Part shown: positions 25,986 to 36,446 of the stretch, in pieces
Numbering within the stretch: the stretch's first letter is position 1
Layout of the letters: every line of letters begins with the position of its first letter
Source of the DNA: Opitutaceae bacterium
GTDB taxonomy: Bacteria; Verrucomicrobiota; Verrucomicrobiia; Opitutales; Opitutaceae
NCBI GenBank assembly: GCA_019455245.1
Contig: JACFMR010000006.1
Location: 1 to 64,000, forward strand
Direction of reading: 5' to 3'
Length of the DNA stretch: 64,000 nt
Position numbers and translations under genes: made by a program
The notes under the pieces: model-generated
Database searches by the model: none
The model's input: only the letters and a program-made list of their open reading frames with translations
Told to the model about the DNA's origin: nothing

Positions 25986-27773
25986 TTTGAGGGGGAGGGA
26001 CAGGCGGAGGGTGGTGCCTTGGGGGCCGGTGGTGACGAGTTGGATGTCACCGTGGTGGCTGAGCATGATGCGGCGAGCGATGGCGAGGCCGAGGCCGGTG
26101 CCGTCGGGCCGGGTGGAGAGGAAGGAATCGAAAATGCGGTCGCGCAGGGCGGGGGCGATGCCGCCGCCGGTGTCGGCGACGTCCAACACCGCGCGCGGCC
26201 CCTCGGGGTGACGCTCGGTGGCGAGCCGGAGGGTGATGGTGCCGCCGTCGGGCATGGCCTGGGTGGAATTGAGGAGCAGGTTGAGCAGCACCTGCTGCAA
26301 CTGGCCCTTGTGACCCTCGACCACCGGGGCGCGGGCCGGCGGATCGAATTGCAGCGTGATCTTGGACTGGGCGAGTTTGAGCCGGACGAGGAGCAGGGTG
26401 TCGTTGACGATGTCGAGCAGCGACCAGCGCGAATGGAGATCGGAGGCAGGGGCCTTGGCGAACTGCAGCACACGGAGCACGATGGCCTCGAGCTGGTCGA
26501 GCTTTTCGCCGATGACGCGCATGTCGGTGTGCCGGGGATCGTCGGGCGCGAAATCCAGGCCGAGGCCGCCGTGGAGGAGCTTGAGCACGGTGAGGGGGTT
26601 GCGGATCTCGTGTGCAATCTCGGCGGCGAGCAGGCCGAGGGTGGTGAGCTGCTCGTTTTTGCGCAGGGTTTCCTCGCTCTGGAACACGCGGGCGTAGAGC
26701 CGGGTGTTTTGCAGGGCCACGGCGCCGAGGCCGGCGAGGGCGGCGCTGAGGCGCTTGGCGTCGTTGTCGAAGCGGTGCACGCGGTCGCTGAAGACGGCGA
26801 GCGCGCCGAGCACATCGTTTTCGTAGATCAGCGGCGTGACCAGCACGGACCGCAGGCCGGGGTCGTCGGGCACGTCGGCCAGGCCGTGAAACTCGGGCGA
26901 CTGCACGTCGCCGAATTCGGTTTGCCGGCAGGTGCGCAGCGTGACGCCAACGAGACAGGCATCGGCGGGGATTTCGCCGGCGGGCGGGACGATGGCGGCG
27001 GTGGCGTTGAGGGCGACACATTGCACGGTGCCGGCGGCGGGGTGGTGCAGGAAGAGCGCGGCGGCGCGGCTGCCGAGCATCTGGGCGGCGTCGCGGGCCA
27101 GGGCGTCGAACAGTTCCTGCGGTTCGAGTTTGCCGACGAGCGACCGGCCGATGGTGATGAGGGTTTCGAGCTGACGGGCCTTGCCCTGCAAGCGGTCGAG
27201 CTGCCAGAGGCGGCGCAGCACGCGGGCGGTTTCATCGGCGAGCACGAGCAGGTCGGCGAGAGCGTCGGGCCCGAAGCCGCCGGCGGTGTCGTGGTCGAGC
27301 ACGAGCACGCCGAGGACCTGTTCGGCGTTGAGCAGCGGGGCGCACATCTGGCAGCGCACGCCGTCGCGCAACTGACGGTAGCGCGGTTCGGCCGCGACAT
27401 CGGGGGTGAGCAGCGGGGTGCCGTGCAGGGCGACCCAGCCGGGCAGACCCTGGCCGATTTCAAAACCGTGCGGTCCAGCCGCGTCGGGCAGGCCGTGTTG
27501 CGCCTCAAGTTCCAGGCGGTTGGTGTCGGGATTGAGCAGCAGCAGGCAGCCGCTGTCGGCGCCGAGCGCCCGGACGGTTTGGGTCAGCGCAACCCCGGCG
27601 GCGCGGCCGGAAGCATCGTCGTCGGTGGCAAGGCGGGCGATGGCGCAGAGCGCGGCAAGCAGGCGCGGTGCAGGCGCAGGTGCGGCGGAGGATTGGGCGC
27701 GGGGATCCACGCGGGCAGTTACGCGCGGGCGAAGGGAGGGCGCAACCCGGTTTTGGCCCTCACCGGTGAGCAA
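25980..27773 (-). CDS. Cytoplasmic sensor histidine kinase with two GAF domains
   Basis: The 597-residue protein has a first GAF domain (about 45-190), a second GAF domain (about 210-360), and an NtrB-like transmitter. The H-box AEIAHEIRNPLTVLK is near residue 385, the N-box NLLLNSTQAM near 490, and the ATP lid motifs DTGGGI and GTGLGLAI follow. There are no membrane helices, so it senses an internal signal. The partner response regulator is not in the window. The gene follows glnD on the same strand after 139 bases, so nitrogen signalling is possible but unproven. Confidence 0.88.
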   Translation of the reverse strand: MLTGEGQNRVAPSLRPRVTARVDPRAQSSAAPAPAPRLLAALCAIARLATDDDASGRAAGVALTQTVRALGADSGCLLLLNPDTNRLELEAQHGLPDAAGPHGFEIGQGLPGWVALHGTPLLTPDVAAEPRYRQLRDGVRCQMCAPLLNAEQVLGVLVLDHDTAGGFGPDALADLLVLADETARVLRRLWQLDRLQGKARQLETLITIGRSLVGKLEPQELFDALARDAAQMLGSRAAALFLHHPAAGTVQCVALNATAAIVPPAGEIPADACLVGVTLRTCRQTEFGDVQSPEFHGLADVPDDPGLRSVLVTPLIYENDVLGALAVFSDRVHRFDNDAKRLSAALAGLGAVALQNTRLYARVFQSEETLRKNEQLTTLGLLAAEIAHEIRNPLTVLKLLHGGLGLDFAPDDPRHTDMRVIGEKLDQLEAIVLRVLQFAKAPASDLHSRWSLLDIVNDTLLLVRLKLAQSKITLQFDPPARAPVVEGHKGQLQQVLLNLLLNSTQAMPDGGTITLRLATERHPEGPRAVLDVADTGGGIAPALRDRIFDSFLSTRPDGTGLGLAIARRIMLSHHGDIQLVTTGPQGTTLRLSLPLKS

Positions 27774-27811
27774 CGATCAGATTTGCGACCGAGCGATGGG
27801 GAGGGAAATGC

Positions 27812-27893
27812 CAAACGCCAAAATGCCAAAGGCCAAGGAATGCATCCGTCGGCAACCTGCCCGCTTTTGTGATTTGGCGTTTGGCCGGTTGAG
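27812..27893. repeat. CCAAACGCCAAA-type inverted repeat between glnD and the kinase
   Basis: ATGCCAAACGCCAAAATGCC (about 27808-27827) is mirrored by GATTTGGCGTTTGGCC (about 27874-27889). It belongs to the same style as the TTTGGGATTT units in purL and at 35280-35365. Confidence 0.55.
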
Positions 27894-27912
27894 ATTTCCG
27901 GCGCTGCCGGTT

Positions 27913-30696
27913 TTAGGCGGCGGTGGTGGCGGGATTGATGATCCCGGCCAGCGCGTCGCGGAGACCTTCCAGCCGTTCCTTGTCGGCCGGACGCTCGGCG
28001 TCGGCGTTCTCGATGTAGAAGGTGTCGATGGCGATGCCGCGCTCGGTGCCGATGCGCGCGAAGGTGATGTCGAAGCCGTGCTCGGAGATGGTCTTGGCGA
28101 GGAGGTAGAGCAGGCCGATCTGGTCGCGGGCCTGGATTTCCACGATGGTGCGCTCCATCGACAGCTCGTGGTAAACCTCGACCGTGGGCGGGAAGGAGGT
28201 GTGCGGGCCCTCGGTGCGGTTGAGGGTGTAACGGCCGGTGTGTTTCTGGGCCTGCGCGACGATGGCGGGGTAAAGGTCCTTGTTGCCGACGAGCGCGGCC
28301 TCGACGGTCTGCTCGAAGATCTGCTGGGCGCTGGTGCTTTGCACGACGCCGCGGCCGGGCTCGACCACGTAGAACGTGTCGATGGCGATGTGGTCGGCGC
28401 GCGAGATGACCTTCGAGCCGAGGATGGAGAGGCCGGCGACGCTGAAGGCGCCGGCGAGCTTGTAGAAGAGCCCGGCGCGGTCCCAGGTGACGATGTCCAC
28501 GACGGTGAGGGAGCGGTTGAGGTCGTCGTGCCAGTCGATGACCGGGCGGAGGGAGCCGACGGAGTCGGCGGTGGCGATGGTCTTGAGCAGGCGGTGCACC
28601 ATCCGGATGTGCAGGCCGATCTCGTCGGTGTCGGCGTGGATGAAATAGCGCTCGGGCAGCAGGCCGTAGTGGGCGATGATCTCGTCGGCGCTGATGCCGG
28701 GCATGTTGCGGGCAATGAGTTCCTGTTGGGTCATTTGCTTTCTTTCCTGATAACGGTCGTGGACGGCCTCGCCAAGGTTCAAGCGCTCCAAGGTACGCCG
28801 GAAGAGCGCGGTGTGCAACGTGTCCTTGTAACTGTTCCAGAGCGAGGCGGCGGTGCCGCGGGCGTCGCAGAAGGTGTGGACGTAGAGGTGCCGGAGTTTT
28901 TCGGCATCCTCGGCGAGTTCGGCAAAGGCGGCGGCGGTCTGGGGATCATCGACGTCACGCTTCTGCCAGAATCGTGCCATGATGAGATGATTTTTGATGA
29001 CAAACGTCACCAGCCGGCGGTTTTCCGGCGAGAGGCCGAGGCGCTCCATGATGGGACCCGCGATGCGCACGCCGCTCTCGGCGTGGCCGCGGATGCCGGC
29101 GCTCTTGCCGATGTCGTGCAGCAGCAGGATGAGGTAAAGCAGCGTGGGGTCGGAGGTTTCGCGCAGCGCGGCCCGGTATTTGAGGGTGATGGGCTCTGCC
29201 TCGGAGAAGACGCGGTCGAGTTCGCGGATGGCGTTGAGCGTGTGCACGTCCGCGGTGTAGCGGTGGTAAAACTCGTGCTGCACGAGGCAGGTGAGGCCGT
29301 CGAACTCGGGGATGAAGCGGCCGAGCACGCCCAACTCGTGCATGAGACTGAGGCTGGGGTGAACCGAACCGGGGTCGCTGAGGATGGCCTTGAAGCTGAC
29401 GTTGGCGTCCTTCGAGTGGATGACCTGCGGGGTGATGAGACCGAGGCTCTCGCGGATGAGGGCGGCGAGATGGAAATCGGGCTGGCACTCCAGTTGCTGG
29501 CAGTGCCGGAAGACGCGGATGAGGCGGGCGGGATCGGTCTGGAAAACATCGCGGCGGTCGGCGGCGAGTTCCTGGCCGCGGAGGATGAAACCGTCGAGCC
29601 GCTTGGTGCGCAGGTTGCGCTGGGCGCGCAGGACCTCGCGGAAGGAGATGCGGCCTCTCTCGTCGTAGTCGAGGGTGAGCGCGAGCCGGTTTTCCACGAG
29701 CTTGGTCAGCCGGTAGATGGCCTGCGCGGCGCGGTAATAATCCTGCATGAAGCGCTCGACGCGCTGCAGTTCGTTGTGTTGGGCGTAGCCGAGTTGGTGC
29801 GCCAGGCGGGACTGGATTTCGAGGTCCAGCAGGTCGGTGGGATGCCGGACCATGAAATGGAGCTGGTTGCGCACGCGGAGCAGGAAATCGTAGGCGGCGT
29901 TGAGCGACGCGACGTCGTGGGCGCCGAGATAGTTCTGGTCGGCGAGTTCCTCCATCGTGGCGATGCCGAACTTCACGCGCGCCATCCAGAGGGCGTTCTG
30001 GTAGTCGCGCAGGCCGCCGACGCCGTTCTTGATGTCGGGCTCCTGCAGAAAGACGGTGTCGCCGTATTTGGCGCGGCGCGAGGCCTGGTCGCCGAGCCGG
30101 GCGGCGATGTAGTCCTTGGGTTTTTCGGTGGTGTAGTAGCTGCGGTAGGCCGAGGCGAAGGTTTCGTAGAGGGTGTTGGAACCGGCGACGCGGCGCGATT
30201 CAAGCAGGGCGGTCTTGGTCTGGATGTCCTTGCGCGCCTCGATGAAGACCTCGTCGACGTTGCGCGTGGAGTGGCCGACCTTCAGGTCGCAATCCCAGAG
30301 CGGGTAGAGGATGTCGTGGGTCAGGTAATCCTGCAGGTCCTTGACCAGCTCGGGCTTGGTCTTGGCGGGAAACAGGAACATCACGTCCACGTCGCTCAGG
30401 GGCGAGAGTTCGGCCCGGCCGTAGCCGCCGAGCGCGACGAGCGAGACGGTCACCGGCAGGTCGCCGTGCGCGTGCCGGTAGCGTTGGACCGCGCGTTCGA
30501 ACAGCGGTCCCAGCAGGCCGTCGATGATGGCGGAGCGCGCCTGGGCCACAACCCGGCCCGGTGCACCGGATTCGTGCAGGGCCTTCAGGCGGGCGTTTTC
30601 CTTTTCCAGATAGTCCTTGCAGGCGCAAAGCCGCTCCTCACCCGGCATTTCGGCGGGCACGGAGAGGGTGGCGGGGGTGGCGGGGGCGTCGGACAT
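27913..30696 (-). CDS. glnD: [Protein-PII] uridylyltransferase/uridylyl-removing enzyme
   Basis: This 927-residue bifunctional enzyme modifies PII in response to glutamine. It has a nucleotidyltransferase domain with GGYGRAELSPLSDVDVMFLF near residue 90, a helical GlnE-like linker (FLQEPDIKNGVGGLRDYQNA), an HD hydrolase domain with LLLHDIGKSAGIRGHAESG near 525, and two C-terminal ACT domains (VDIVTWDRAGLFYKLAGAFS and VEIQARDQIGLLYLLAKTIS). Length and order match GlnD. The start could be 30696 or 30708; neither has a clear ribosome binding site. It is divergent from valS. PII itself is not in the window. Confidence 0.95.
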   Translation of the reverse strand: MSDAPATPATLSVPAEMPGEERLCACKDYLEKENARLKALHESGAPGRVVAQARSAIIDGLLGPLFERAVQRYRHAHGDLPVTVSLVALGGYGRAELSPLSDVDVMFLFPAKTKPELVKDLQDYLTHDILYPLWDCDLKVGHSTRNVDEVFIEARKDIQTKTALLESRRVAGSNTLYETFASAYRSYYTTEKPKDYIAARLGDQASRRAKYGDTVFLQEPDIKNGVGGLRDYQNALWMARVKFGIATMEELADQNYLGAHDVASLNAAYDFLLRVRNQLHFMVRHPTDLLDLEIQSRLAHQLGYAQHNELQRVERFMQDYYRAAQAIYRLTKLVENRLALTLDYDERGRISFREVLRAQRNLRTKRLDGFILRGQELAADRRDVFQTDPARLIRVFRHCQQLECQPDFHLAALIRESLGLITPQVIHSKDANVSFKAILSDPGSVHPSLSLMHELGVLGRFIPEFDGLTCLVQHEFYHRYTADVHTLNAIRELDRVFSEAEPITLKYRAALRETSDPTLLYLILLLHDIGKSAGIRGHAESGVRIAGPIMERLGLSPENRRLVTFVIKNHLIMARFWQKRDVDDPQTAAAFAELAEDAEKLRHLYVHTFCDARGTAASLWNSYKDTLHTALFRRTLERLNLGEAVHDRYQERKQMTQQELIARNMPGISADEIIAHYGLLPERYFIHADTDEIGLHIRMVHRLLKTIATADSVGSLRPVIDWHDDLNRSLTVVDIVTWDRAGLFYKLAGAFSVAGLSILGSKVISRADHIAIDTFYVVEPGRGVVQSTSAQQIFEQTVEAALVGNKDLYPAIVAQAQKHTGRYTLNRTEGPHTSFPPTVEVYHELSMERTIVEIQARDQIGLLYLLAKTISEHGFDITFARIGTERGIAIDTFYIENADAERPADKERLEGLRDALAGIINPATTAA

Positions 30697-30805
30697 CAGG
30701 GGCCGCATAGTGGAGGGAAAATCCGGCCGCGGGCGAGGGGATTTAACCACTTGCCACCCGGGGGCGGGCGCGGTTTTCTCGGCGGTTCCCAATTCCGAAC
30801 CTTTC

Positions 30806-33559
30806 ATGCCCGAGATCACCAAGAGTTACGAAGCGCGCGAAGTAGAGCCGAAGTGGTATGCCGCCTGGCAGTCCGCCGGGGCGTTTGCCGGCAAGATTGA
30901 AGCCGGCAAGGAGCCCTACACGATCGTCATTCCGCCGCCCAACGTGACCGGGGTGCTGACCATGGGGCACGTGTTGAACAACACGTTGCAGGACATCCTC
31001 ATCCGGCGCGCCCGGCTGGAAGGCCGCTCGGCGCTGTGGGTGCCCGGCACCGACCACGCCGGCATCGCCACGCAAACGGTGGTGGAGCGGCAGTTGCGCA
31101 AGGAAAAGAAAACGCGGCACGACCTCGGCCGGGAAAAGTTTGTCGAGCAGGTCTGGGACTGGCGGCACGAGAAGGGCGGCAAGATCCTCGAGCAGTTGCG
31201 CGGGCTGGGTGCGTCGTGCGATTGGGAGCGCACGCATTTCACGATGGATCCCGCCTACTCGCAGGCGGTGCTGGGCGTGTTTGTGGATCTTTATCGCAAG
31301 GGTCACATCTACCGCGGCAAGCGCATGGTCAACTGGTGCCCGGTGTCGCAGACCGCGCTGTCGGACGAGGAAGTGATCATGAAGCCCGTGAAGGGCCACC
31401 TCTGGCAGGTGCGCTACGAGCTGGTGGACCGCCCCGGCGAATTCATCACGGTCAAGACCACGCGGCCGGAGACGATTCCGGGTGACGTGGCGATCGCGGT
31501 GCATCCCGATGATCCGCGCTACACCGCGCTGATCGGCCAAAAGGTGCGCCGACCGATCGGTCCGCCCGCGGAGATTCCGATCATTGCCGACGCCGCGGTG
31601 GACAAGGAATTCGGCTCCGGCGCGCTCAAGATCACGCCGGCGCACGACAAGGTGGACTTCGAGATCGGCCAGCGGCACCACCTGCCGCCGATCGACGTGC
31701 TCAACGCCGACGGCACGCTCAACGACCTCGCCGGCCCCGAGCTGGCGGGCCGGGAGCGTTTCGACGGCCGCAAGAAAGCCGCCGAGCTGCTGCAGGCCGC
31801 TGGTGCGCTGGTGCAGGAGGAGACTTACGAGAACAACGTCGGCTACTCCGAGCGTGCCGACGTGCCGATCGAGCCGCGGCTGACGTGGCAGTGGTGGTTG
31901 CGTTACCCGAAGGTCGAGGAGGCCAAGGCGGTGGTGCGCGACGGGTTGATCAAGTTTCACCCCGAGCGCTGGGCCAAGGTTTACCTGCACTGGCTCGACA
32001 ACCTGCAGGACTGGTGCATCAGCCGCCAGCTCTGGTGGGGGCACCGCATTCCCGTGTGGTATGCCAAGGGCCTCAACAAGGAGACGCTGACCGAGGCCGA
32101 CCTCGGCGATCCGACCAAGGTGCACGTTTCGCTCGAAGGCCCGGCCGACCCGGAAAACTGGGTGCAGGAGGAAGACGTGCTCGACACCTGGGCCTCGTCC
32201 TGGCTCTGGCCGTTTGCCACGCTCGGTTGGCCGGATGAAGCGGCGATGAAAGCATCGGGCTACGATCATTTCTACCCGACCACGACGCTCGTCACCGGAC
32301 CCGACATCATTTTCTTCTGGGTGGCGCGCATGATCATGGCGGGCCTCGAGTTCACGCGGCCCGGCGAACCGGTGGAGCGGCGCATTCCGTTCAAGCACGT
32401 CTACTTCACCGGCATCATCCGCGATGCGCAGGGCCGCAAGATGTCGAAGTCGCTCGGCAACTCGCCCGACCCGCTCGACCTGATCGCGAAATACGGCGCC
32501 GACGGCCTGCGTTTCGGCATCGTGTCGATCGCCCCGCAGGGGCAGGACATCCGTTTCCAGGAGGAGCGCATCGAGGGCGGCAAGAATTTCTGCAACAAGC
32601 TGTGGAACGCCTGCCGCTTCCGGCAGATGAGCGGGCCGATGGGGGACAATTCCTCGCCGGATGCCATCATCGCCCGGCTCAAGCCGGCGCAGTTCGACGC
32701 CGACGACCACGCCATCCTTGACCGCCTGCTCAACACCACGCGCGAGGTGGACCGTTGCTTCGCGCAGTTCGAGTTCAGCGCGGCGGTGCAGGCCTTGTAT
32801 GGGTTTTTCTGGAACGATTTCTGCGACTGGTATGTGGAGGTCTCGAAGGCGAAACTCCAGCCGCCTTCGTCTTCAGACTCCGGCGCGCCGAGGGACTCTG
32901 CTGCAGTGGAAAACTGCCTCGCGATCCAGGACCTGGTGCTGCGCCAGACGCTGCTGCTGCTGCATCCGTTCATCCCCTTCATCACCGAGGAACTCTGGCA
33001 ATTGTTGGGTTACGCCACCGAGGCCCGGTTCATTGAGGACTGCCGCATCCCGAACGCTTCGCAGGTGCTCGCCGATCAGCTCACCATCGATCAAGCCGCG
33101 GCCGCAGGGGTGGGGGCGCTGAAAACTTTTGTTTCGCTCGCCCGCACGCTCAAGGCCGAGCGCGGCCTGGCGTCGCGCCGCGACACGAAATTCCTGCTCA
33201 AGGCCGACGATGCGCAGTGGGAAACCGTGGCTGCCAACCACGCCAAGATCACGCGCCTGACCGGTGCCGGAGAAATCGTGCGGCAGGACAATGTGGACGG
33301 TGCCCCTGCGGTGGTCACACCGCTTGGCACGCTCGCGCTGGATCTCGCGGCCAACCTTGACGTCGGGGCGGAGAAAACCCGTTTGACCAAGGAACTCGAG
33401 GCGCTGGCGAAACACATCGCCGGCACCGAGGCGCGGCTCGCGAACAAGGCGTTCACCGACAAGGCCCCGCCCGCGGTCATCGAGGGCGCCCGCAAGCAAC
33501 TCGCCGATCAGCTGGCCAAGCGCGACGAACTCACGCGCCTGCTGCAGGCGCTCGGTTGA
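30806..33559 (+). CDS. valS: Valyl-tRNA synthetase
   Basis: This 917-residue class I synthetase charges tRNA-Val. It opens with KSYEAREVEPKWYAAWQ. The nucleotide-binding signature is PPPNVTGVLTMGHVLNN near 43 (a HIGH variant) and GRKMSKSLGNSPDP lies near 543. The editing domain includes TTRPETIPGDVAIAVHPDD near 220. The C-terminus is a coiled-coil arm (LTKELEALAKHIAGTEARLA near 860). The ATG at 30806 matches homologous N-termini; an upstream extension would be non-coding-like. It is divergent from glnD. Confidence 0.97.
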   Translation: MPEITKSYEAREVEPKWYAAWQSAGAFAGKIEAGKEPYTIVIPPPNVTGVLTMGHVLNNTLQDILIRRARLEGRSALWVPGTDHAGIATQTVVERQLRKEKKTRHDLGREKFVEQVWDWRHEKGGKILEQLRGLGASCDWERTHFTMDPAYSQAVLGVFVDLYRKGHIYRGKRMVNWCPVSQTALSDEEVIMKPVKGHLWQVRYELVDRPGEFITVKTTRPETIPGDVAIAVHPDDPRYTALIGQKVRRPIGPPAEIPIIADAAVDKEFGSGALKITPAHDKVDFEIGQRHHLPPIDVLNADGTLNDLAGPELAGRERFDGRKKAAELLQAAGALVQEETYENNVGYSERADVPIEPRLTWQWWLRYPKVEEAKAVVRDGLIKFHPERWAKVYLHWLDNLQDWCISRQLWWGHRIPVWYAKGLNKETLTEADLGDPTKVHVSLEGPADPENWVQEEDVLDTWASSWLWPFATLGWPDEAAMKASGYDHFYPTTTLVTGPDIIFFWVARMIMAGLEFTRPGEPVERRIPFKHVYFTGIIRDAQGRKMSKSLGNSPDPLDLIAKYGADGLRFGIVSIAPQGQDIRFQEERIEGGKNFCNKLWNACRFRQMSGPMGDNSSPDAIIARLKPAQFDADDHAILDRLLNTTREVDRCFAQFEFSAAVQALYGFFWNDFCDWYVEVSKAKLQPPSSSDSGAPRDSAAVENCLAIQDLVLRQTLLLLHPFIPFITEELWQLLGYATEARFIEDCRIPNASQVLADQLTIDQAAAAGVGALKTFVSLARTLKAERGLASRRDTKFLLKADDAQWETVAANHAKITRLTGAGEIVRQDNVDGAPAVVTPLGTLALDLAANLDVGAEKTRLTKELEALAKHIAGTEARLANKAFTDKAPPAVIEGARKQLADQLAKRDELTRLLQALG

Positions 33560-33634
33560 TCCCGGGGGCGCGGGCCGCCGGCCGCCTTTGCCCCAGCGGT
33601 TTGCGAATCGGGCGGGGGCGGCTTTGTTGGGCGC

Positions 33635-34198
33635 ATGTCCGCCCCCATTCGCATCCTCGCCTTTGCCGGCAGCGCCCGCAAAGATTCGCTCAACCGGAAA
33701 CTGCTGGCCGTGACCGCCCGCGCCGTCGAGGCCGCCGGCGGTGCGGTCACGATCGTGGACCTCCACGATTACGCGTTGCCGTTGTATGATGGCGACCTCG
33801 AGGACGCGCAGGGCCTGCCGGAGAACGTGCGGCGACTGCTGACATTGATGCAGGAGCACGCCGGCCTGCTCATCGCCTCGCCGGAATACAACTCGCAGCT
33901 CACACCGCTGTTGAAGAACACGCTCGACTGGCTCTCGCGGGCGGACGACGACCCGTTTGAGGGCAAGGTGGCGGCGGTGGTCGCGGCCTCGCCCGGGGCG
34001 ATGGGCGGCGCGCGCTCGCTGCAGCATGCGCGGCAGCTGTTGCTCAACCTCGGCTGCCTCGTGGTGCCGGCGCAGTGCATTTTGCCCAAGGCGCACGAAG
34101 CGTTCGATGCGGAGGGCAAGCTGCTGGACGCCCGGGCACAAAAATCGGTCGACGCGCTGGCCAAGCAGCTGGTGGGCAATGTCATGAAGTTGGCCTGA
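33635..34198 (+). CDS. NADPH-dependent FMN reductase family protein
   Basis: The 187-residue flavodoxin-fold protein has the FMN-binding loop FAGSARKDSLNRKLL near residue 10, ASPEYNSQLTPLLKNTLDWL near 81 and AASPGAMGGARS near 114. These are hallmarks of the NAD(P)H-dependent FMN reductase/azoreductase group (SsuE/chromate reductase-like). It probably transfers electrons from NAD(P)H to FMN or quinones. No sulfonate genes are nearby. Confidence 0.85.
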   Translation: MSAPIRILAFAGSARKDSLNRKLLAVTARAVEAAGGAVTIVDLHDYALPLYDGDLEDAQGLPENVRRLLTLMQEHAGLLIASPEYNSQLTPLLKNTLDWLSRADDDPFEGKVAAVVAASPGAMGGARSLQHARQLLLNLGCLVVPAQCILPKAHEAFDAEGKLLDARAQKSVDALAKQLVGNVMKLA

Positions 34199-34248
34199 TT
34201 TTTCAGGGCTTGTCGGGGGTGGGGATATTTGCGTGAGTCGCTCCCTGC

Positions 34249-35265
34249 ATGAAAAAAGCGCTTATCACCGGCATCACCGGGCAGGACGGATCGTACCTCG
34301 CCGAACTGCTTTTGGCCAAGGGTTACGAGGTGCACGGCATCATCCGCCGCGCCTCGACCTTCAACACCAGCCGCATCGACCACCTTTACCGCGATCCGCA
34401 CGTCAACGGCGTGAAGCTCTTCCTGCACTACGGCGACCTCGCCGATTCCGTGCAGATGGTGAAGCTGCTTTATGAGTTGCAGCCCGACGAGATCTACAAC
34501 CTCGGGGCGCAGTCGCATGTGCGCGTGTCGTTCGACATTCCCGAATACACCGGCGATGTGGACGGCGTCGGCGCGGTGCGCATTTTGGAGGCCATCCGGG
34601 AGGCCGGGCTGGTGAAGAAGTGCCGGTTTTACCAGGCGTCGTCCTCCGAGATGTTCGGCAAGGTGCAGGAAGTGCCGCAGACCGAGAAAACGCCGTTCTG
34701 GCCGCGCTCACCCTACGGCTGCGCCAAGATGTATGCCTACTGGCTGACGGTGAACTACCGCGAGTCCTACAACCTGCACGCCTCGAATGGCATCCTGTTC
34801 AACCACGAGAGCCCGCGCCGCGGCGAGACCTTCGTCACCCGCAAGATCACCCGTGCCGCCACGCGCATCAAGCTGGGCCTGCAGGACGCCCTTTACATGG
34901 GCAACCTCGACGCCCGCCGCGACTGGGGTTACGCCAAGGAGTATGTCGAGGTGATGTGGGCCATGCTCCAGCAGGAGCAACCCGACGACTACGTGGTCGC
35001 GACCAACGAAACGCATTCGGTCAAGGAGTTCATTCAGGAGACCTTCGGCCTGCTCGACCTCGACTGGAAAAAATACGTGAAGTATGACGAGCGCTATGAG
35101 CGGCCCGCCGAGGTGGACCTGCTCATCGGCGATCCGGCCAAGGCCAAGCGCCAGCTCGGTTGGGAGCCAAAGGTGAAGTTCAAGGAGCTGGTCAAAATCA
35201 TGACCGAGGCCGACCTCGAACTCGCCAAGCGCGAAGCGCAAATCGCGCAACTGCCGCGGCTTTGA
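34249..35265 (+). CDS. gmd: GDP-mannose 4,6-dehydratase
   Basis: The 338-residue short-chain dehydrogenase converts GDP-mannose to GDP-4-keto-6-deoxymannose using bound NADP. It has [22 protein letters not shown] at the N-terminus (quoted in two overlapping parts in homologues), [15 protein letters not shown] near 84, and the catalytic SSEMFGK and [12 protein letters not shown] (Tyr-x3-Lys) near 127 and 153. [20 protein letters not shown] near 181 is specific for this family. It is followed by the GDP-fucose synthase gene, so the pair makes GDP-L-fucose for surface glycans. Confidence 0.96.
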   Translation: MKKALITGITGQDGSYLAELLLAKGYEVHGIIRRASTFNTSRIDHLYRDPHVNGVKLFLHYGDLADSVQMVKLLYELQPDEIYNLGAQSHVRVSFDIPEYTGDVDGVGAVRILEAIREAGLVKKCRFYQASSSEMFGKVQEVPQTEKTPFWPRSPYGCAKMYAYWLTVNYRESYNLHASNGILFNHESPRRGETFVTRKITRAATRIKLGLQDALYMGNLDARRDWGYAKEYVEVMWAMLQQEQPDDYVVATNETHSVKEFIQETFGLLDLDWKKYVKYDERYERPAEVDLLIGDPAKAKRQLGWEPKVKFKELVKIMTEADLELAKREAQIAQLPRL

Positions 35266-35278
35266 CGCGCCGTTGGCG

Positions 35279-35368
35279 CGTAAATCCCAAATCCCAAACC
35301 GCCAAATCCCAAAAAACAGCGCGCCACAGGCGCACACCCTTCAGAATTTTAGATTTTAGGATTTGGAC
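35279..35368. repeat. CCAAATCCCAAA repeat between gmd and fcl
   Basis: The 111-base gap holds AAATCCCAAATCCCAAACCG and later TTTTAGATTTTAGGATTTGG, mutually complementary in style. The same units appear in frame inside purL at 6183-6222. Confidence 0.6.
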
Positions 35369-35376
35369 ATTCACCC

Positions 35377-36312
35377 ATGAAACTCTTCATCGCAGGTCAC
35401 AACGGCATGGTCGGCGGCGCGCTGGTGCGGCGCTTTCAGGCCGAGGCTGGCGTTGAGCTCATTCTGCGTTCGCGCCAGGAGCTCGACCTGACGGATCAGG
35501 CGGCGGTCAGGGCGTTCTACGCCGCGGAAAAACCCGACGTGGCGATCATCGCCGCGGCCAAGGTCGGCGGCATCCACGCCAACAACACCTATCCGGCGGA
35601 TTTCCTTTTCGACAACCTCGCCATCGCCGCGAACTGCATCCACGGCGCGTGGCAGGGCGGGGTGCGGCGCGTGCTGTTTCTCGGCAGTTCGTGCATCTAC
35701 CCGAAGCACGCGCCGCAACCCATGCCCGAGGACTGCCTGCTGACCGGCCCGCTGGAACCGACCAACGAGGCCTACGCCATCGCCAAGATCGCCGGCCTCA
35801 AGCTGTGCCAGTTTTACCGTCAACAGCACGGCGTGCTGTTTCACTCGGCGATGCCGACCAACCTCTACGGGCCGGGCGACAATTACCACCCGCAGAACTC
35901 GCACGTGCTGCCCGCCTTGATCCGCCGGTTTCACGAGGCCCGCGAATCGGGTTTGGCCGAGGTCACGGCGTGGGGCACCGGCTCGCCCAAACGCGAGTTT
36001 CTGCACGTCGACGACCTGGCCGACGCCTGCGCGTTTCTCCTGCGGCAGGACAACCCGCCCGATTGGATCAACGTCGGCACGGGCACGGATGTCAGCATCC
36101 GCGAGCTCACCGAAAAAGTGGCGGCGGTCACCGGGTTCACCGGCAAAATCACCTGGGATGCCACCAAGCCCGACGGCACGCCGCGCAAGCTGATGGACGT
36201 GGGCAAACTCACCACGCTCGGCTGGCGGGCGCGAATCGATTTGGATGAGGGCCTGCGTCGGACCTACGCGTCCTTTCTGGCGGAGCAGGTCGCCGGCGCC
36301 CTGCGCGGCTGA
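35377..36312 (+). CDS. fcl: GDP-L-fucose synthase
   Basis: The 311-residue enzyme epimerises and reduces GDP-4-keto-6-deoxymannose to GDP-L-fucose. It shows the Rossmann loop [15 protein letters not shown] near residue 5, [15 protein letters not shown] near 55, [16 protein letters not shown] near 104 and the catalytic Tyr-x3-Lys in [11 protein letters not shown] near 131. The length is normal. It sits downstream of gmd, from which it is separated only by a repeat-filled gap. Confidence 0.95.
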   Translation: MKLFIAGHNGMVGGALVRRFQAEAGVELILRSRQELDLTDQAAVRAFYAAEKPDVAIIAAAKVGGIHANNTYPADFLFDNLAIAANCIHGAWQGGVRRVLFLGSSCIYPKHAPQPMPEDCLLTGPLEPTNEAYAIAKIAGLKLCQFYRQQHGVLFHSAMPTNLYGPGDNYHPQNSHVLPALIRRFHEARESGLAEVTAWGTGSPKREFLHVDDLADACAFLLRQDNPPDWINVGTGTDVSIRELTEKVAAVTGFTGKITWDATKPDGTPRKLMDVGKLTTLGWRARIDLDEGLRRTYASFLAEQVAGALRG

Positions 36313-36446
36313 GGGGTGCGGGTTGAGGTGGCGCGCGTTATCCCGCCTCCGCCAAGGTTGCTGCGGGCAGACCGTAACGCGCTCGAGCCGGAATCCTGCC
36401 TTTGGATTCAACCATTGGGAATTACCCATAGAAGAGACGCTGCACT

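Noticed and set aside
27406..30900. Plus-strand 1164-codon open frame
   Set aside because: It runs opposite both the histidine kinase and glnD, which have unmistakable motifs.
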